The notes beneath the pieces are model-generated. The model worked only from the letters and a program-made list of their open reading frames with translations, searched no databases and had not been told where the DNA came from. Below, piece by piece: positions 54,884 through 64,000 of a stretch of DNA of 64,000 nt (positions within the stretch are counted from its first letter, which is position 1; the number at the start of each line of letters is the position of its first letter). Origin of the DNA: Magnetococcales bacterium (GTDB lineage: Bacteria > Pseudomonadota > Magnetococcia > Magnetococcales > UBA8363); contig JACSDG010000001.1 in assembly GCA_015660855.1 (NCBI GenBank), positions 1 through 64,000 of the forward strand, in the 5' to 3' direction. A program made the translations under genes and the position numbers.

Positions 54884-55465
54884 TTGATAACCAATCTGGT
54901 GGGGATTCGTATACGTTCGTTACGGGCGCAAAGGAAGCTGACGCAAAAACAATTGGCCGACTTGTCGGGGATACCGCGGGCGACGTTGGCGACGGTGGAG
55001 CGGGATGATGCCAACCCGAGCTTGGCAGTGGTATTCAAGATTGCCAGTGCGTTGGGGATGACGGTGGACCAGCTGATTGAGTCGGCGCACAGGAAGATAC
55101 AGCATTGGCCGGCATCGACGATGGGGGTGGTGGAGTCGGGGGATCGGGCGTACCGGGCGGTAACCATATCCCCGTTGAACGCATTTCATATAACGCAGCT
55201 GATTTTTTCGCTGGTACCCGGCGGCAATTACGAAGGGAGGCCGCATCCGCCGGGAAGTGAAGAATATCTGCATGTGTTGGAGGGGCATATGGTGTTGGAG
55301 GTTGCGGGGGAATCTTTGGCGATGGGAACGATGGATACTGCTTGTTTTCATGGCAATGTTCGGCATTTCTACCGCAATCCGTACCCGGTGAAATCCATGG
55401 GTCTGGTGACGATACTGGAGGGGGTTGGCAGAGAAAAAATGGATGGGGTGGACGAAAGTTCTTGA
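54884..55465 (+). CDS. XRE-family regulator with cupin domain
   Basis: The 193-residue regulator has an N-terminal helix-turn-helix (about 5-60, KLTQKQLADLSGIPRATLATVERDDANPSL) and a C-terminal cupin (about 95-185, with PGGNYEGRPHPPGSEEYLHVLEG). Such proteins respond to small ligands or metal. The start is TTG 54884 with GGGAG upstream. It probably controls itself or the divergent peroxiredoxin-superoxide reductase pair. Confidence 0.85.
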   Translation: MITNLVGIRIRSLRAQRKLTQKQLADLSGIPRATLATVERDDANPSLAVVFKIASALGMTVDQLIESAHRKIQHWPASTMGVVESGDRAYRAVTISPLNAFHITQLIFSLVPGGNYEGRPHPPGSEEYLHVLEGHMVLEVAGESLAMGTMDTACFHGNVRHFYRNPYPVKSMGLVTILEGVGREKMDGVDESS

Positions 55466-55491
55466 CAATAGGGGGGGGGAAGGTTCAACAT
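55462..55491 (+). promoter_or_regulatory. Possible sigma-70 promoter for tRNA operon
   Basis: TTGACA at 55462-55467 is a perfect -35; an imperfect -10 (CAACAT, 55486-55491) lies 18 bp downstream. It overlaps the stop of the upstream regulator and lies 15 bp before tRNA-Tyr. Confidence 0.45.
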
Positions 55492-55505
55492 CCCGGGTTC
55501 ATTTT

Positions 55506-55590
55506 GGAGGGGTTCCCGAGCGGTCAAAGGGAGCAGACTGTAAATCTGCCGGCTCAGCCTTCGAAGGTTCAAATCCTTCCCCCTCCACCA
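55506..55590 (+). tRNA. tRNA-Tyr (anticodon GTA)
   Basis: Acceptor GGAGGGG pairs with CCCCTCC, with discriminator A and encoded CCA. The anticodon GTA is at 55540-55542 and a long variable arm is present, as in bacterial tRNA-Tyr. It is first in the Tyr-Gly-Thr-tuf block. Confidence 0.95.
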
Positions 55591-55700
55591 TAAGGTTCAT
55601 TGGGGCAGGGAGGGAGACTCGGCTGTGCCGTCGGTGTCTGGCTGGGTGCCTAGCCGGGTGCCTGATGGATTCGAGTGGCAGGCCAAAGGGTCGCCAATCG

Positions 55701-55774
55701 GCGGGTATAGTTCAATGGTAGAACGTCAGCCTTCCAAGCTGAACACGGGGGTTCGATTCCCCCTACCCGCTCCA
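55701..55774 (+). tRNA. tRNA-Gly (anticodon TCC)
   Basis: GCGGGTA/TACCCGC acceptor, TTCCAAG anticodon loop with TCC at 55733-55735, GTTCGATTC T-loop and encoded CCA. Confidence 0.95.
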
Positions 55775-55813
55775 GGGAGCAAAGGTTGCGGGTTGGAATG
55801 GTGGAAAAAGTCG

Positions 55814-55889
55814 GCCCATGTAGCTCAGTGGCAGTAGCACTTCCTTGGTAAGGAAGAGGTCATCGGTTCAATCCCGATCATGGGCTCCA
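55814..55889 (+). tRNA. tRNA-Thr (anticodon GGT)
   Basis: GCCCATG/CATGGGC acceptor, anticodon loop TTGGTAA with GGT at 55847-55849, GTTCAATCC T-loop, CCA encoded. It is followed by tuf. Confidence 0.95.
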
Positions 55890-56001
55890 AATCAAGCTGG
55901 CCAATCGAACTGGCCGATCGATCTGGCTAATCGGGTTGGAAGAAAACGAGACTTTTGTTCTCGTGCAATTAATCATGAAGCCTCTCTAAGGAGGAAGTCG
56001 C

Positions 56002-57192
56002 ATGTCCAAGGAAAAATTCGAGCGTACCAAACCCCATGTGAATATCGGGACCATCGGGCACGTGGATCATGGCAAGACAACGTTGACGGCGGCGATCACG
56101 AAGACGCTGGCGGCGAAAGGTGGTGCCAAATTCATGGCGTATGATCAGATCGATTCTTCTCCTGAGGAGAGGGAGCGCGGGATTACGATCTCGACGGCGC
56201 ATGTGGAGTACGAAACGACGGCGCGGCACTACGCCCACGTCGATTGCCCTGGTCACGCGGACTACATCAAAAACATGATTACTGGCGCGGCGCAGATGGA
56301 TGGTGCCATACTGGTGGTTTCGGCGGCGGATGGCCCGATGCCGCAGACCCGTGAGCACATCCTGCTGGCCCGACAGGTGGGTGTGCCGGCACTGGTGGTG
56401 TACATGAACAAGGCCGACCAGGTGGATGACCCGGAACTGTTGGAACTGGTGGAGTTGGAGGTTCGGGAACTGTTGAGTCAGTACGAGTTTCCCGGGGACG
56501 ATATTCCCATCATTGTGGGGTCGGCCCTCAAGGCGCTGGAGGAAGAAGGTGGCGAGATGGGTCACGGATCCATACTCAGGCTGCTGGAAGCGGTGGACTC
56601 CTACATTCCCCAGCCCGACCGGCCATTGGACGGCAAGTTTTTGATGCCCATTGAGGATGTGTTTACCATTTCCGGTCGCGGGACTGTTGTGACGGGGCGT
56701 ATCGAGCGTGGTGTGGTCAACGTGGGTGACACGGTGGCTATTGTGGGGTTGAAGGATACCCAGACCACCACCTGCACGGGGGTTGAAATGTTCCGCAAAC
56801 TGCTGGATCAAGGGCAGGCGGGCGACAATGTGGGTGTGCTGTTGCGTGGGACCAAGCGTGAGGATGTGGAACGCGGTCAGGTGTTGGCTGCTCCGAACTC
56901 CATTACGCCGCACACTAGGTTCAAGGCGGGGTGCTATATCCTGACCAAGGAGGAGGGTGGGCGGCATACGCCGTTTTTCTCCAACTATCGGCCCCAGTTT
57001 TATTTCAGGACCACCGACGTGACGGGTATCTTGAAGTTGCCCGAGGGGACCGAGATGATCATGCCCGGGGACAACGTAACGTTGGAGGTGGAACTGATCG
57101 CCCCAATCGCCATGGAAAAGGGTCTGCGTTTCGCCATCCGTGAAGGTGGGCGGACCGTGGGTGCCGGCGTGGTGAGCGACGTCTTACAATAA
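56002..57192 (+). CDS. tuf: Elongation factor Tu
   Basis: The 396-residue GTPase delivers aminoacyl-tRNA. It has G1 GHVDHGKT, G3 DCPGH, G4 NKAD (unusual A for the typical C or M), and domains II and III complete to [17 protein letters not shown] lies 8 bases before the ATG. It is in the classic tRNA-tuf-secE-nusG-rplK order. Confidence 0.97.
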   Translation: MSKEKFERTKPHVNIGTIGHVDHGKTTLTAAITKTLAAKGGAKFMAYDQIDSSPEERERGITISTAHVEYETTARHYAHVDCPGHADYIKNMITGAAQMDGAILVVSAADGPMPQTREHILLARQVGVPALVVYMNKADQVDDPELLELVELEVRELLSQYEFPGDDIPIIVGSALKALEEEGGEMGHGSILRLLEAVDSYIPQPDRPLDGKFLMPIEDVFTISGRGTVVTGRIERGVVNVGDTVAIVGLKDTQTTTCTGVEMFRKLLDQGQAGDNVGVLLRGTKREDVERGQVLAAPNSITPHTRFKAGCYILTKEEGGRHTPFFSNYRPQFYFRTTDVTGILKLPEGTEMIMPGDNVTLEVELIAPIAMEKGLRFAIREGGRTVGAGVVSDVLQ

Positions 57193-57212
57193 AACCCGAG
57201 CAATGGGGTTTT
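57191..57212 (+). terminator. Weak hairpin after tuf
   Basis: AAAACCC (57191-57197) and GGGTTTT (57206-57212) form a 7-bp stem beginning in the tuf stop codon. It may attenuate transcription between tuf and rpmG. Confidence 0.45.
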
Positions 57213-57293
57213 GCGGTGGCGGGCGGGAGCGGCTGCCGGTAGGGTTGTTATCCAATAAGTTACACCGAGGACAGTCATTGTTGGAGCCATTTG

Positions 57294-57449
57294 ATGCGAG
57301 ACCTGATCAGCCTTTGTTGCGAGGAATGCAAGCGGCGCAACTACACGACCGACAAGAACAAGCGCAACACCCCCGACAAATTGGCCTTCCGCAAATTCTG
57401 CCCTTTTTGTCACAAGCATACCCTGCACAAGGAGGGTAAGATCAAGTAG
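57294..57449 (+). CDS. rpmG: Ribosomal protein bL33 (zinc-binding)
   Basis: The 51-residue protein [19 protein letters not shown]... has the two cysteine pairs CEEC and CPFC of the zinc (C+) form, ending HKEGKIK. TTGGAG lies upstream. It is placed between tuf and tRNA-Trp. Confidence 0.93.
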   Translation: MRDLISLCCEECKRRNYTTDKNKRNTPDKLAFRKFCPFCHKHTLHKEGKIK

Positions 57450-57479
57450 GCTCGTCGGTTTTGGGCGTACGAAGCACGA

Positions 57480-57555
57480 AGGACAGTAGCTCAATTGGCA
57501 GAGCATCGGTCTCCAAAACCGAGGGTTGGGGGTTCGATTCCCTCCTGTCCTGCCA
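57480..57555 (+). tRNA. tRNA-Trp (anticodon CCA)
   Basis: AGGACAG/CTGTCCT acceptor, CTCCAAA anticodon loop with CCA at 57513-57515, GTTCGATTC T-loop, encoded CCA. It is followed by a 232-bp gap without a gene before secE. Confidence 0.95.
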
Positions 57556-57787
57556 TGTTTGGAGGTTCTGAAGGGCTGTGATTCGCGCCGATTGAGTGGG
57601 GGACTGCGGGGGGTGATGGTCGGGATGCGGTGCGGGGGTTGTTTGTCGGCGTTTGTTGGCGGCAATCCCAAACGGTTCAAGACACGACTATCCGGATTCA
57701 AATCCGACGGCAAGCGGGCATCCTTGGGGAGTTTCCAAGGTTTCGATGTCGGTTGGCCGCCGTCACAAAAAAGTGGAATCATGATCG

Positions 57788-57979
57788 ATGGGGCGCGCAA
57801 CCCAGTTTAAGGATTACCTCCAGGATGTCAGATCGGAGGCCAGGAAGGTGATCTGGCCGACGCGGAAAGACACCACGCAGACGACGGTGGTGGTTTTTGG
57901 GATGGTGGTCCTGGTATCTATATTTCTTTGGATGGTGGATGCCATCCTGGCCTTGGCGGTTCAATCGATCATCGGTTGA
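57788..57979 (+). CDS. secE: Preprotein translocase subunit SecE
   Basis: This 63-residue single-helix SecE has the conserved RSEARKVIWPTRKDT amphipathic segment followed by one membrane helix (VVVFGMVVLVSIFLWMVDAIL). It is the minimal (one-helix) form. Confidence 0.94.
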   Translation: MGRATQFKDYLQDVRSEARKVIWPTRKDTTQTTVVVFGMVVLVSIFLWMVDAILALAVQSIIG

Positions 57980-58062
57980 CGATGTAGGGAGTTCGAGTTT
58001 GCGGTAGAATTCTCTCACCAGGGCATCAGGGGCAATTCGACCGATCCGCGAAAGAGTCTTCA

Positions 58063-58593
58063 ATGGCCAAGAAGTGGTATGTTATTCACGCCTATTCAGG
58101 GTTTGAAAAGCGGGTCAAGTCCGCTTTGGAGGAGCGCGTCCGTTTGGCCGGGCTTGGGGAGATGTTTGATGAAATCCTGATTCCCTCCGAGGATGTGGTT
58201 GAGTTGCGCCAGGGGAAGAAGGTGACATCGGAACGCAAATTTTTCCCCGGTTATGTGCTGGTCAAGATGGAATTGAACGATAAAACTTGGCACATGGTCA
58301 ACGACATTCCCAAGGTGAGTGGTTTTCTTGGGGGCGGGGGCCGACCTTATCCCTTGACCGACAAGGATGTGGAAAAGATTTTGCGCCAGGTGGAAGTGGG
58401 AATGGAAAAACCCAAGCCCAAGGTGACCTTTTTTGTTGGTGAAAATGTTCGGGTGACGGATGGGCCGTTTGTTTCGTTCAACGGTGTGGTGGAAGAGGTG
58501 GATGAAGATAAGACGCGGTTGAAGGTTTCGGTAAGTATCTTTGGCCGGGCAACGCCGGTTGAGCTTGATTTTGTGCAGGTGGAAAAGATTTAA
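58063..58593 (+). CDS. nusG: Transcription factor NusG
   Basis: The 176-residue NusG has the NGN domain (KKWYVIHAYSGFEKRVKSAL) and a C-terminal KOW domain (FFVGENVRVTDGPFVSFNG). It couples RNA polymerase to Rho and the ribosome. Standard length and site. Confidence 0.96.
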   Translation: MAKKWYVIHAYSGFEKRVKSALEERVRLAGLGEMFDEILIPSEDVVELRQGKKVTSERKFFPGYVLVKMELNDKTWHMVNDIPKVSGFLGGGGRPYPLTDKDVEKILRQVEVGMEKPKPKVTFFVGENVRVTDGPFVSFNGVVEEVDEDKTRLKVSVSIFGRATPVELDFVQVEKI

Positions 58594-58730
58594 GAAAGAT
58601 TCATAAGAACGGGCATCAGGGCGTTATGGTGGTCGTGATGAGGTTGGTCGGATCGGGTGCCTGGCGTGGATCAAGGCGGGAAGCCGTGGGGTTCACTGGG
58701 GCTGGAAGCTGAAGCGAGGATAATGGCGAT

Positions 58731-59159
58731 ATGGCAAAGAAAATAACGGCCTATATCAAGTTGGAGGTAGCGGCGGGCCAGGCGAAACCAAGTCCACCGG
58801 TGGGTCCGGCTTTGGGACAGCACGGGTTGAACATCATGGAATTCTGCAAGGCGTTTAACGCGCAGACCCAGAAGATTGAACCGGGTTCTCCCGTGCCTGT
58901 GGTCATATCGGTCTATCAGGATCGAACCTTTAGTTTTGTCATGAAGACGCCACCGGCGGCTTTTTTACTCAAGAAGGCGGCGGGGCTTGCGAAGGGCAGT
59001 GCGACTCCGGGGCGTGGTGACAAGGCGGGGAAGGTGACGTGGCAACAGGTGGAAGACATTGCCCGGTTAAAGTTGACGGACATGAATGCGATGGATGTCG
59101 AAGGGGCCAAGCGCAGCATAGCGGGTTCGGCTCGTTCCATGGGATTGGAAGTGGTCTGA
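58731..59159 (+). CDS. rplK: Ribosomal protein uL11
   Basis: The 142-residue protein starts [20 protein letters not shown] and has [22 protein letters not shown], binding 23S rRNA at the GTPase centre. It is first of the L11-L1 pair. Its leader (58594-58730) may hold the L1 autoregulatory site, which I did not fold. Confidence 0.97.
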   Translation: MAKKITAYIKLEVAAGQAKPSPPVGPALGQHGLNIMEFCKAFNAQTQKIEPGSPVPVVISVYQDRTFSFVMKTPPAAFLLKKAAGLAKGSATPGRGDKAGKVTWQQVEDIARLKLTDMNAMDVEGAKRSIAGSARSMGLEVV

Positions 59160-59174
59160 TCAGGGGATAAGTTT

Positions 59175-59864
59175 ATGGCTAAACGTGGAAAACGGATGCG
59201 GGCAATCCGGGAGCAGGTGGTCCGAACAGATTCTTATCCCCTCCCCGCAGCGGTGGAGTTGCTTAAGAAGGTCAGTACGGTAAAGTTTGACGAGACCGTG
59301 GACATAGCGGTCAACCTGACTGTGGATCCGCGGCACGCCGAACAGATGGTCCGTGGCACGGTGGCTCTGCCCCATGGGACCGGCAAGACGGTTCGGGTGT
59401 TGGTGTTTGCCAAGGGCGAAAAAGCCAAGGAAGCGACTGCCGCTGGTGCCGATCATGTGGGTGCCGAGGAGTTGGTGGATAAAATTCAGGGTGGCTGGCT
59501 CGAATTTGATCGGGTGGTCGCCTGTCCCGACGTGATGGGTGTTGTTGGGCGATTGGGTCGGGTGCTGGGTCCGCGGGGCTTGATGCCCAATCCGAAGCTG
59601 GGGACGGTGACCTTTGATGTGACCAAGATTGTCGGGGACATCAAGGCGGGTCAGGTGGCATTTCGGGTGGAGAAGGCGGGGATCATCCACGCCGGCATCG
59701 GCAAGGTATCCTTCGACGCGGTCAAGTTGGAGGAAAACGCTAAGGCACTGGTGGATCAGTTGCGTAAGCTGCGTCCGGCATCGGCCAAGGGTTCCTACAT
59801 GAAGCGTGTCACTTTGAGTTCGACGATGGGGCCTGGTATTCAGGTGGACCTGGGTACGGTTTAG
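59175..59864 (+). CDS. rplA: Ribosomal protein uL1
   Basis: The 229-residue protein has the [16 protein letters not shown] signature and the N-terminal [15 protein letters not shown]. It lies 15 bp after rplK. Confidence 0.97.
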   Translation: MAKRGKRMRAIREQVVRTDSYPLPAAVELLKKVSTVKFDETVDIAVNLTVDPRHAEQMVRGTVALPHGTGKTVRVLVFAKGEKAKEATAAGADHVGAEELVDKIQGGWLEFDRVVACPDVMGVVGRLGRVLGPRGLMPNPKLGTVTFDVTKIVGDIKAGQVAFRVEKAGIIHAGIGKVSFDAVKLEENAKALVDQLRKLRPASAKGSYMKRVTLSSTMGPGIQVDLGTV

Positions 59865-60114
59865 AGTGTGCGCAAGTTTTCGTCCATGACAGCAGGTGAG
59901 GCGGCTTTTGGGTGACCGTCTTTTAATCAGGTGAAGCCTGGCCCGCCGAGACCAAGGGATTACGCAATCCAAGCACTTCTTTTGGTATGGACGTTGTTGG
60001 TCGGTATTGACCGACTGGTTTCGCGTTGGCCGGGGGTTGCTTTTTTCGTTGGCCGGGATTGGAGGTCTGCGATGGGGGTGAACCGGCGGTGAAGATCGAA
60101 AGGAGGGTTATTGG
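59865..60114 (+). ncRNA. Leader of rplJL, likely L10 autoregulatory RNA
   Basis: This 250-bp leader before rplJ is where bacteria usually carry the L10(L12)-binding kink-turn RNA (Rfam L10 leader). The sequence is GC-rich and can pair in several ways, with GGAGG before the GTG start. I infer the element from position and did not verify the fold. Confidence 0.4.
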
Positions 60115-60636
60115 GTGAAACAAAATGAGAAGGAAGTCATCATAAACGAGGTACGACAGGTCATGGAGCGGTCGGCCATTGTCGTGGCGACGCACTACCG
60201 GGGGCTTACGGTGTCCCAGATGGGGGCGTTGCGCAAAAGGATGCACGACAGCGGCTGTCAGTATCGGGTAGTCAAGAACACGTTGGCCAAGCGTGCGGCG
60301 ACGGGGACGGCGTTTGAAAATTTGTCGGGACTGTTGAGTGGCCCGACGGGTTTGGCGTTCTCGGTCGATCCTGTCGCCCCTGCTAAGGTGCTGGCTGGTT
60401 TTGTCAAGGACTTCCCGACGCTGGAGATCCGGGGTGCCGTGATGAACGGCCAGGTTTTGGACGACAAGAGTGTCATCAAGCTTGCCACCATGCCGTCGCG
60501 GGAAGTTTTGATTGCCAAGCTTCTGGGCACGATGAACGGTCCGATTCAAAATTTTGTCGGGGTGCTGGCGGCGGTGCCGGCGGGTCTGGTGCGGGTGTTG
60601 GATCAAATCCGCAAGTCCAGGGAAGCGGCAGCTTGA
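60115..60636 (+). CDS. rplJ: Ribosomal protein uL10
   Basis: The 173-residue protein anchors the L7/L12 stalk. It starts at GTG 60115 after AAAGGAGGG. Motifs are ATHYRGLTVSQMGALRKRM and a C-terminal helix binding L12. Confidence 0.95.
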   Translation: MKQNEKEVIINEVRQVMERSAIVVATHYRGLTVSQMGALRKRMHDSGCQYRVVKNTLAKRAATGTAFENLSGLLSGPTGLAFSVDPVAPAKVLAGFVKDFPTLEIRGAVMNGQVLDDKSVIKLATMPSREVLIAKLLGTMNGPIQNFVGVLAAVPAGLVRVLDQIRKSREAAA

Positions 60637-60706
60637 AGTCTTTAAGCGTAACCAATAAATTCAGGCCACGGGCCTTATTTAAGAGTCATCTGGAGGGAAA
60701 CAATCC

Positions 60707-61093
60707 ATGGGTATGTCGAAGAATGAGTTGATTTCAGCGATTGAAAGCATGACCGTTCTTGAGCTGGCCGATCTGGTCAAGGCTTTGGAGGAAAAGTTTG
60801 GCGTGTCGGCGGCGGCACCGGCGGCGGTTGCGGTGGCTGCGGTGGCTTCTGACGGTGGTGGTGCAGCGGCGGTGGAAGAAAAAACGGAGTTTGATGTTAT
60901 CCTCGTTGATGCCGGCGACAAGAAAATTCATGTCATCAAGGCGGTGCGGACCATTACCGGCCTGGGTCTGAAGGAGGCCAAGGATTTGGTGGAGGGTGCG
61001 CCCAAGCCTGTCAAGGAAGCTGTGTCCAAGGATGATGCCGAGAAGTTTCGCAAGGAGCTTGAGGAAGCTGGAGCCAAGGTGGAAATCAAGTAG
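60707..61093 (+). CDS. rplL: Ribosomal protein bL12
   Basis: The 128-residue L7/L12 has an N-terminal dimer domain, an alanine-rich hinge (residues 38-55) and the factor-binding domain with [24 protein letters not shown]. Start may be ATG 60707 or 60713; GGAGGG precedes both. Confidence 0.97.
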   Translation: MGMSKNELISAIESMTVLELADLVKALEEKFGVSAAAPAAVAVAAVASDGGGAAAVEEKTEFDVILVDAGDKKIHVIKAVRTITGLGLKEAKDLVEGAPKPVKEAVSKDDAEKFRKELEEAGAKVEIK

Positions 61094-61149
61094 CCTGATT
61101 ACGGTTCGGTTTTTATTGAACGACGAATCGGTCGAAGCCGTCCTGGGGT

Positions 61150-61170
61150 GCGAATGGTTGAACCATTCGC
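61150..61170 (+). promoter_or_regulatory. Hairpin between rplL and rpoB
   Basis: GCGAATGGTT (61150-61159) and AACCATTCGC (61161-61170) are perfectly complementary and in RNA would form an 8-bp stem with a UUGAA loop. In E. coli the same interval holds an attenuator and an RNase III site, so a similar role is likely. Confidence 0.55.
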
Positions 61171-61297
61171 GTCCTGGGCGGCTGCCGGCACAGGCAAATG
61201 CCCAATGGGAACGCCGATAGCTGGCAGGTTTCTACGTCCGTCATCCCCAGGATGCGGTTGAGAACAGCCTCCTTAACGCGAAGTCCGAGGAGATCCG

Positions 61298-64000
61298 ATG
61301 GCCCTTACCTTCACAGAAAAAAAACGGCTCCGGAAAAATTTTGGCCAGATCCCGACCATTATCGACATCCCCAATCTGATTGCCATCCAGAAGCAATCCT
61401 TTGCGCGGTTTCTGCAGGAGGATACCCCTCTGGAGGAACGCAGGGACATGGGTTTGCATGGGGTGTTTAAGTCGGTATTGCCGATTCAGGATTATGCTGG
61501 AACCATCAGCCTGGAGTATGTCAGTTATACTCTGGGGGAGCCTAAGTATGACATGGAGGAGTGTCTCCAGAGGGGAATGACTTTTTCGGCCCCTTTGAAG
61601 GTGGTTTTTCGCCTGATCATTTGGGAGGAGAATCCCGATACTGGGGCGACGACGGTTCAGGAGGTTAAGGAACAGGACGTGTATTTGGGGGAAATGCCCC
61701 TGATGACGCCGACGGGGACGTTTATCGTCAACGGGACGGAGCGTGTTATTGTTTCCCAGATGCATCGGTCGCCGGGTGTCTTTTTTGACCATGACAAAGG
61801 CAAATCCCACAGTTCGGGCAAGTTTCTTTTTTCTGCCCGGATTATTCCTTATCGTGGTTCGTGGCTCGATTTTGAATTCGATCCCAAGGATTATCTGTTT
61901 GCCCGGATTGATCGGCGGCGCAAGCTCCCTGTGACCACCCTGCTTCGGGCCATGGGGATGACCTCCGAGGAGATATTGGCGCGGTATTATGATCGTGAAA
62001 CCTACCGTAAGACGGGAGTGATCTGGGAAAAGCGGTTGGATGCGGATCGATTGATCGGCAGCCGGCCCAATTTTGCCATTGTGGATCCCCATAATGGTGA
62101 GGAGCTTGTCAAACCCAAGCGCAAGGTGACGGCGCGTGCGGTGCGCAAGATCAAGGAGCTTGGGCTGGAGTGGATTCAGGTTCCTGCCGAGGATCTTGTG
62201 GGTCGGCATGTCGTGGCTGATCTGAAGGACAGGGAAGGGCGTTTGTTGCTGGAGGCGGGCAAGGAAATCTCGGAAAATGTGATATTGGAGATTGATCATG
62301 CCGGGCTGACCACCATCGAGGTTCTTTATATCGACCAGGTCAATATTGGCTCCTATTTGGTTGCCACACTGAATATCGACAAGAATCAGACACCCGAAGA
62401 GGCGTTGATTGACATTTATCGGATGATGCGTCCCGGGGAGCCCCCCACGGTGGATGCTGCCACCAATCTGTTCAACAATCTGTTCTTCAATTCGGACCGC
62501 TACGATTTGTCGTCGGTGGGCCGAATGAAGATGAACAAAAGGTTGAATGTGGACTGTCCGTTGGAGATCCGGGTATTGCGCAAGGATGACATTCTGAGCG
62601 TGGTGGATGTGTTGTTGAAGTTGAAGGATGGGCATGGTCGGGTGGACGACATCGATCATCTGGGCAATCGCCGGGTTCGCTCGGTGGGGGAGTTGTTGGA
62701 AAACCAGGTGAGGATTGGACTGGTGCGGATGGAGAGGGCGATCCGGGAGCGTATGTCGTCGGCGGAGACGGAGAGTTTGATGCCGCACGACATCATGAAT
62801 TCCAAGCCTTTTTCTGCGGTGATTCGTGAGTTTTTTGGTTCGTCGCAATTGTCCCAGTTTATGGATCAGACCAATCCTTTGTCGGAAATAACCCACAAAC
62901 GGCGGCTGTCGGCATTGGGGCCTGGTGGGATGACGCGGGAGCGGGCGGGGTTTGAGGTGCGCGACGTGCATCCGACCCATTATGGACGCATCTGTCCCAT
63001 CGAGACGCCGGAAGGGCCTAATATTGGTTTGATCAACAGTTTGTCCACCTATGCGCGGATCAACGAGTTTGGGTTCATCGAAAGCCCCTATCGGCGCGTG
63101 GCGGATGGCAAGGTTCAGGGGGAGGTTGCCTATCTTTCCGCGATTGAGGAAGAAAACTTTGTCATTGCCCAGGCGAATGCGGCGTTGGACGCCGGCGGGA
63201 ATTTCATGGGAGAGTTGATTCAGTGTCGGCACAAGCTTGAGTTTTCGGCAGCGGGTCCGGACCGGATCCAGTACATGGACGTTTCACCGAAGCAGATTGT
63301 GTCGGTTGCCGCAGCCTTGATCCCCTTCCTGGAGAATGATGACGCCAACCGCGCCTTGATGGGATCCAACATGCAGAGGCAGGCGGTGCCATTGATCAAG
63401 ACCGATGCCCCCCTGGTGGGTACGGGGATGGAGGGGGTTGTGGCGCGGGATTCCGGGGTGACGATTGTGTGTCGCCGCACGGGGGTGGTGGAAGAGGTGG
63501 AAGCTTCGCGTATCGTCGTGAAGGCGGATGAAGAGCCGGGTTCCACGGAACCGGGTGTGGATATTTACAACCTGATCAAGTTTTCCCGCTCCAACCAGAA
63601 TACCTGCATCAACCAGACGCCGTTGGTGCGGGCGGGTGAGAGGGTGAACAAGGGGGACATCATAGCCGATGGTCCCAGTACCGAGTGGGGTGAGTTGGCC
63701 CTCGGGCGCAACGTCCTGGTGGCGTTCATGCCTTGGAACGGTTACAACTTTGAAGACTCGATTTTGATCTCGGAGCGGTTGGTTCAGGATGATATTTTTA
63801 CATCGATTCACATCGATGAGTTTGAGGTGATGGCGCGGGACACCAAGTTGGGTGCCGAGGAAATTACCCGGGATATGCCCAACGTTGGTGAAGATGCGCT
63901 GAGGAATCTGGATGATTCCGGGATTATCTATGTCGGGGCCGAGGTCAAGGCCGGGGACATTTTGGTGGGTAAGGTCACCCCCAAGGGTGAGACGCAGCTG
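61298..64000 (+). CDS. rpoB: RNA polymerase beta subunit (partial, 3' end off window)
   Basis: The gene starts at ATG 61298 ([18 protein letters not shown]) after GAGGAGAT and continues in frame for 901 codons to the end of the window. Recognisable parts are the protrusion, the rifampicin-binding region around [25 protein letters not shown] and [39 protein letters not shown]. About one third of the protein lies beyond the window. Confidence 0.97.
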   Translation, partial: MALTFTEKKRLRKNFGQIPTIIDIPNLIAIQKQSFARFLQEDTPLEERRDMGLHGVFKSVLPIQDYAGTISLEYVSYTLGEPKYDMEECLQRGMTFSAPLKVVFRLIIWEENPDTGATTVQEVKEQDVYLGEMPLMTPTGTFIVNGTERVIVSQMHRSPGVFFDHDKGKSHSSGKFLFSARIIPYRGSWLDFEFDPKDYLFARIDRRRKLPVTTLLRAMGMTSEEILARYYDRETYRKTGVIWEKRLDADRLIGSRPNFAIVDPHNGEELVKPKRKVTARAVRKIKELGLEWIQVPAEDLVGRHVVADLKDREGRLLLEAGKEISENVILEIDHAGLTTIEVLYIDQVNIGSYLVATLNIDKNQTPEEALIDIYRMMRPGEPPTVDAATNLFNNLFFNSDRYDLSSVGRMKMNKRLNVDCPLEIRVLRKDDILSVVDVLLKLKDGHGRVDDIDHLGNRRVRSVGELLENQVRIGLVRMERAIRERMSSAETESLMPHDIMNSKPFSAVIREFFGSSQLSQFMDQTNPLSEITHKRRLSALGPGGMTRERAGFEVRDVHPTHYGRICPIETPEGPNIGLINSLSTYARINEFGFIESPYRRVADGKVQGEVAYLSAIEEENFVIAQANAALDAGGNFMGELIQCRHKLEFSAAGPDRIQYMDVSPKQIVSVAAALIPFLENDDANRALMGSNMQRQAVPLIKTDAPLVGTGMEGVVARDSGVTIVCRRTGVVEEVEASRIVVKADEEPGSTEPGVDIYNLIKFSRSNQNTCINQTPLVRAGERVNKGDIIADGPSTEWGELALGRNVLVAFMPWNGYNFEDSILISERLVQDDIFTSIHIDEFEVMARDTKLGAEEITRDMPNVGEDALRNLDDSGIIYVGAEVKAGDILVGKVTPKGETQL

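Noticed and set aside
61241-63232. 663-residue minus-strand open frame
   Set aside because: It is entirely antisense to rpoB; histidine-, arginine- and proline-rich composition is typical of a shadow frame.

Overview
The window reads as chromosome of a Gram-negative bacterium of the Pseudomonadota. It carries lipid A synthesis (LpxD), a complete rod-shape and elongasome operon (MreBCD, PBP2, RodA), PII control by GlnD, ubiquinone genes, and outer-membrane polysaccharide export genes. The O2-independent ubiquinone pair UbiU/UbiV, a superoxide reductase and a 2-Cys peroxiredoxin suggest a microaerophilic or facultatively anaerobic life. The gene set and the GC-rich modular repeats would fit a magnetotactic Magnetococcales-type organism, but that placement is inference and no magnetosome gene is present.

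Layout. Positions 1-5.8 kb hold a palindromic repeat pair, a sigma-54 activator with a matching sigma-54 promoter in front of a small exported protein, an IS1 InsA-like orphan, and a large protein with three SPOR domains fused to a predicted outer-membrane barrel. Positions 6.1-13.4 kb hold surface-polysaccharide genes (NodU-type carbamoyltransferase, GT4 glycosyltransferase, Wza-like exporter, Wzc-like tyrosine kinase), interrupted by an antitoxin whose toxin gene is broken. Positions 13.6-22.8 kb are core metabolism: YifB/ComM, UbiK, UbiV-UbiU-UbiX, ThrB, YchF, Pth, L25/Ctc and Prs. Positions 23-31.3 kb are accessory: an exported ankyrin protein, a histidine phosphatase, a TauE/SafE exporter, a periplasmic protein coupled to a PAS histidine kinase with a canonical EF-hand loop, and a PilZ protein. 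Positions 31.5-36.9 kb form a four-gene glycan operon (bidomain oxidoreductase, WecG/TagA, SDR epimerase, WecB). Then come class II DAHP synthase, GlnD, the mre-mrdA-rodA operon, LpxD and a DUF2064 transferase.

Positions 49-55.5 kb are a patchwork: an internally deleted cytochrome b561, a DegT-like protein without its lysine, an FHA-like orphan, a VpsP-like TPR protein, a transposase tail plus a VapBC-like module lying between 21-bp direct repeats, and an oxidative-defence pair beside an XRE-cupin regulator. From 55.5 kb to the end is the conserved tRNA(Tyr-Gly-Thr)-tuf-rpmG-tRNA(Trp)-secE-nusG-rplKAJL-rpoB block, with rpoB running off the window.

The most unusual items are: the dispersed multi-hairpin repeat family with its TCAAAR hexamer array; the 3xSPOR-barrel fusion; the sigma-54 regulator, promoter and small exported protein unit; the EF-hand kinase; the 93-bp-period duplication in MreC; and several freshly decayed genes. 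No single complete novel system is proven by the sequence alone.
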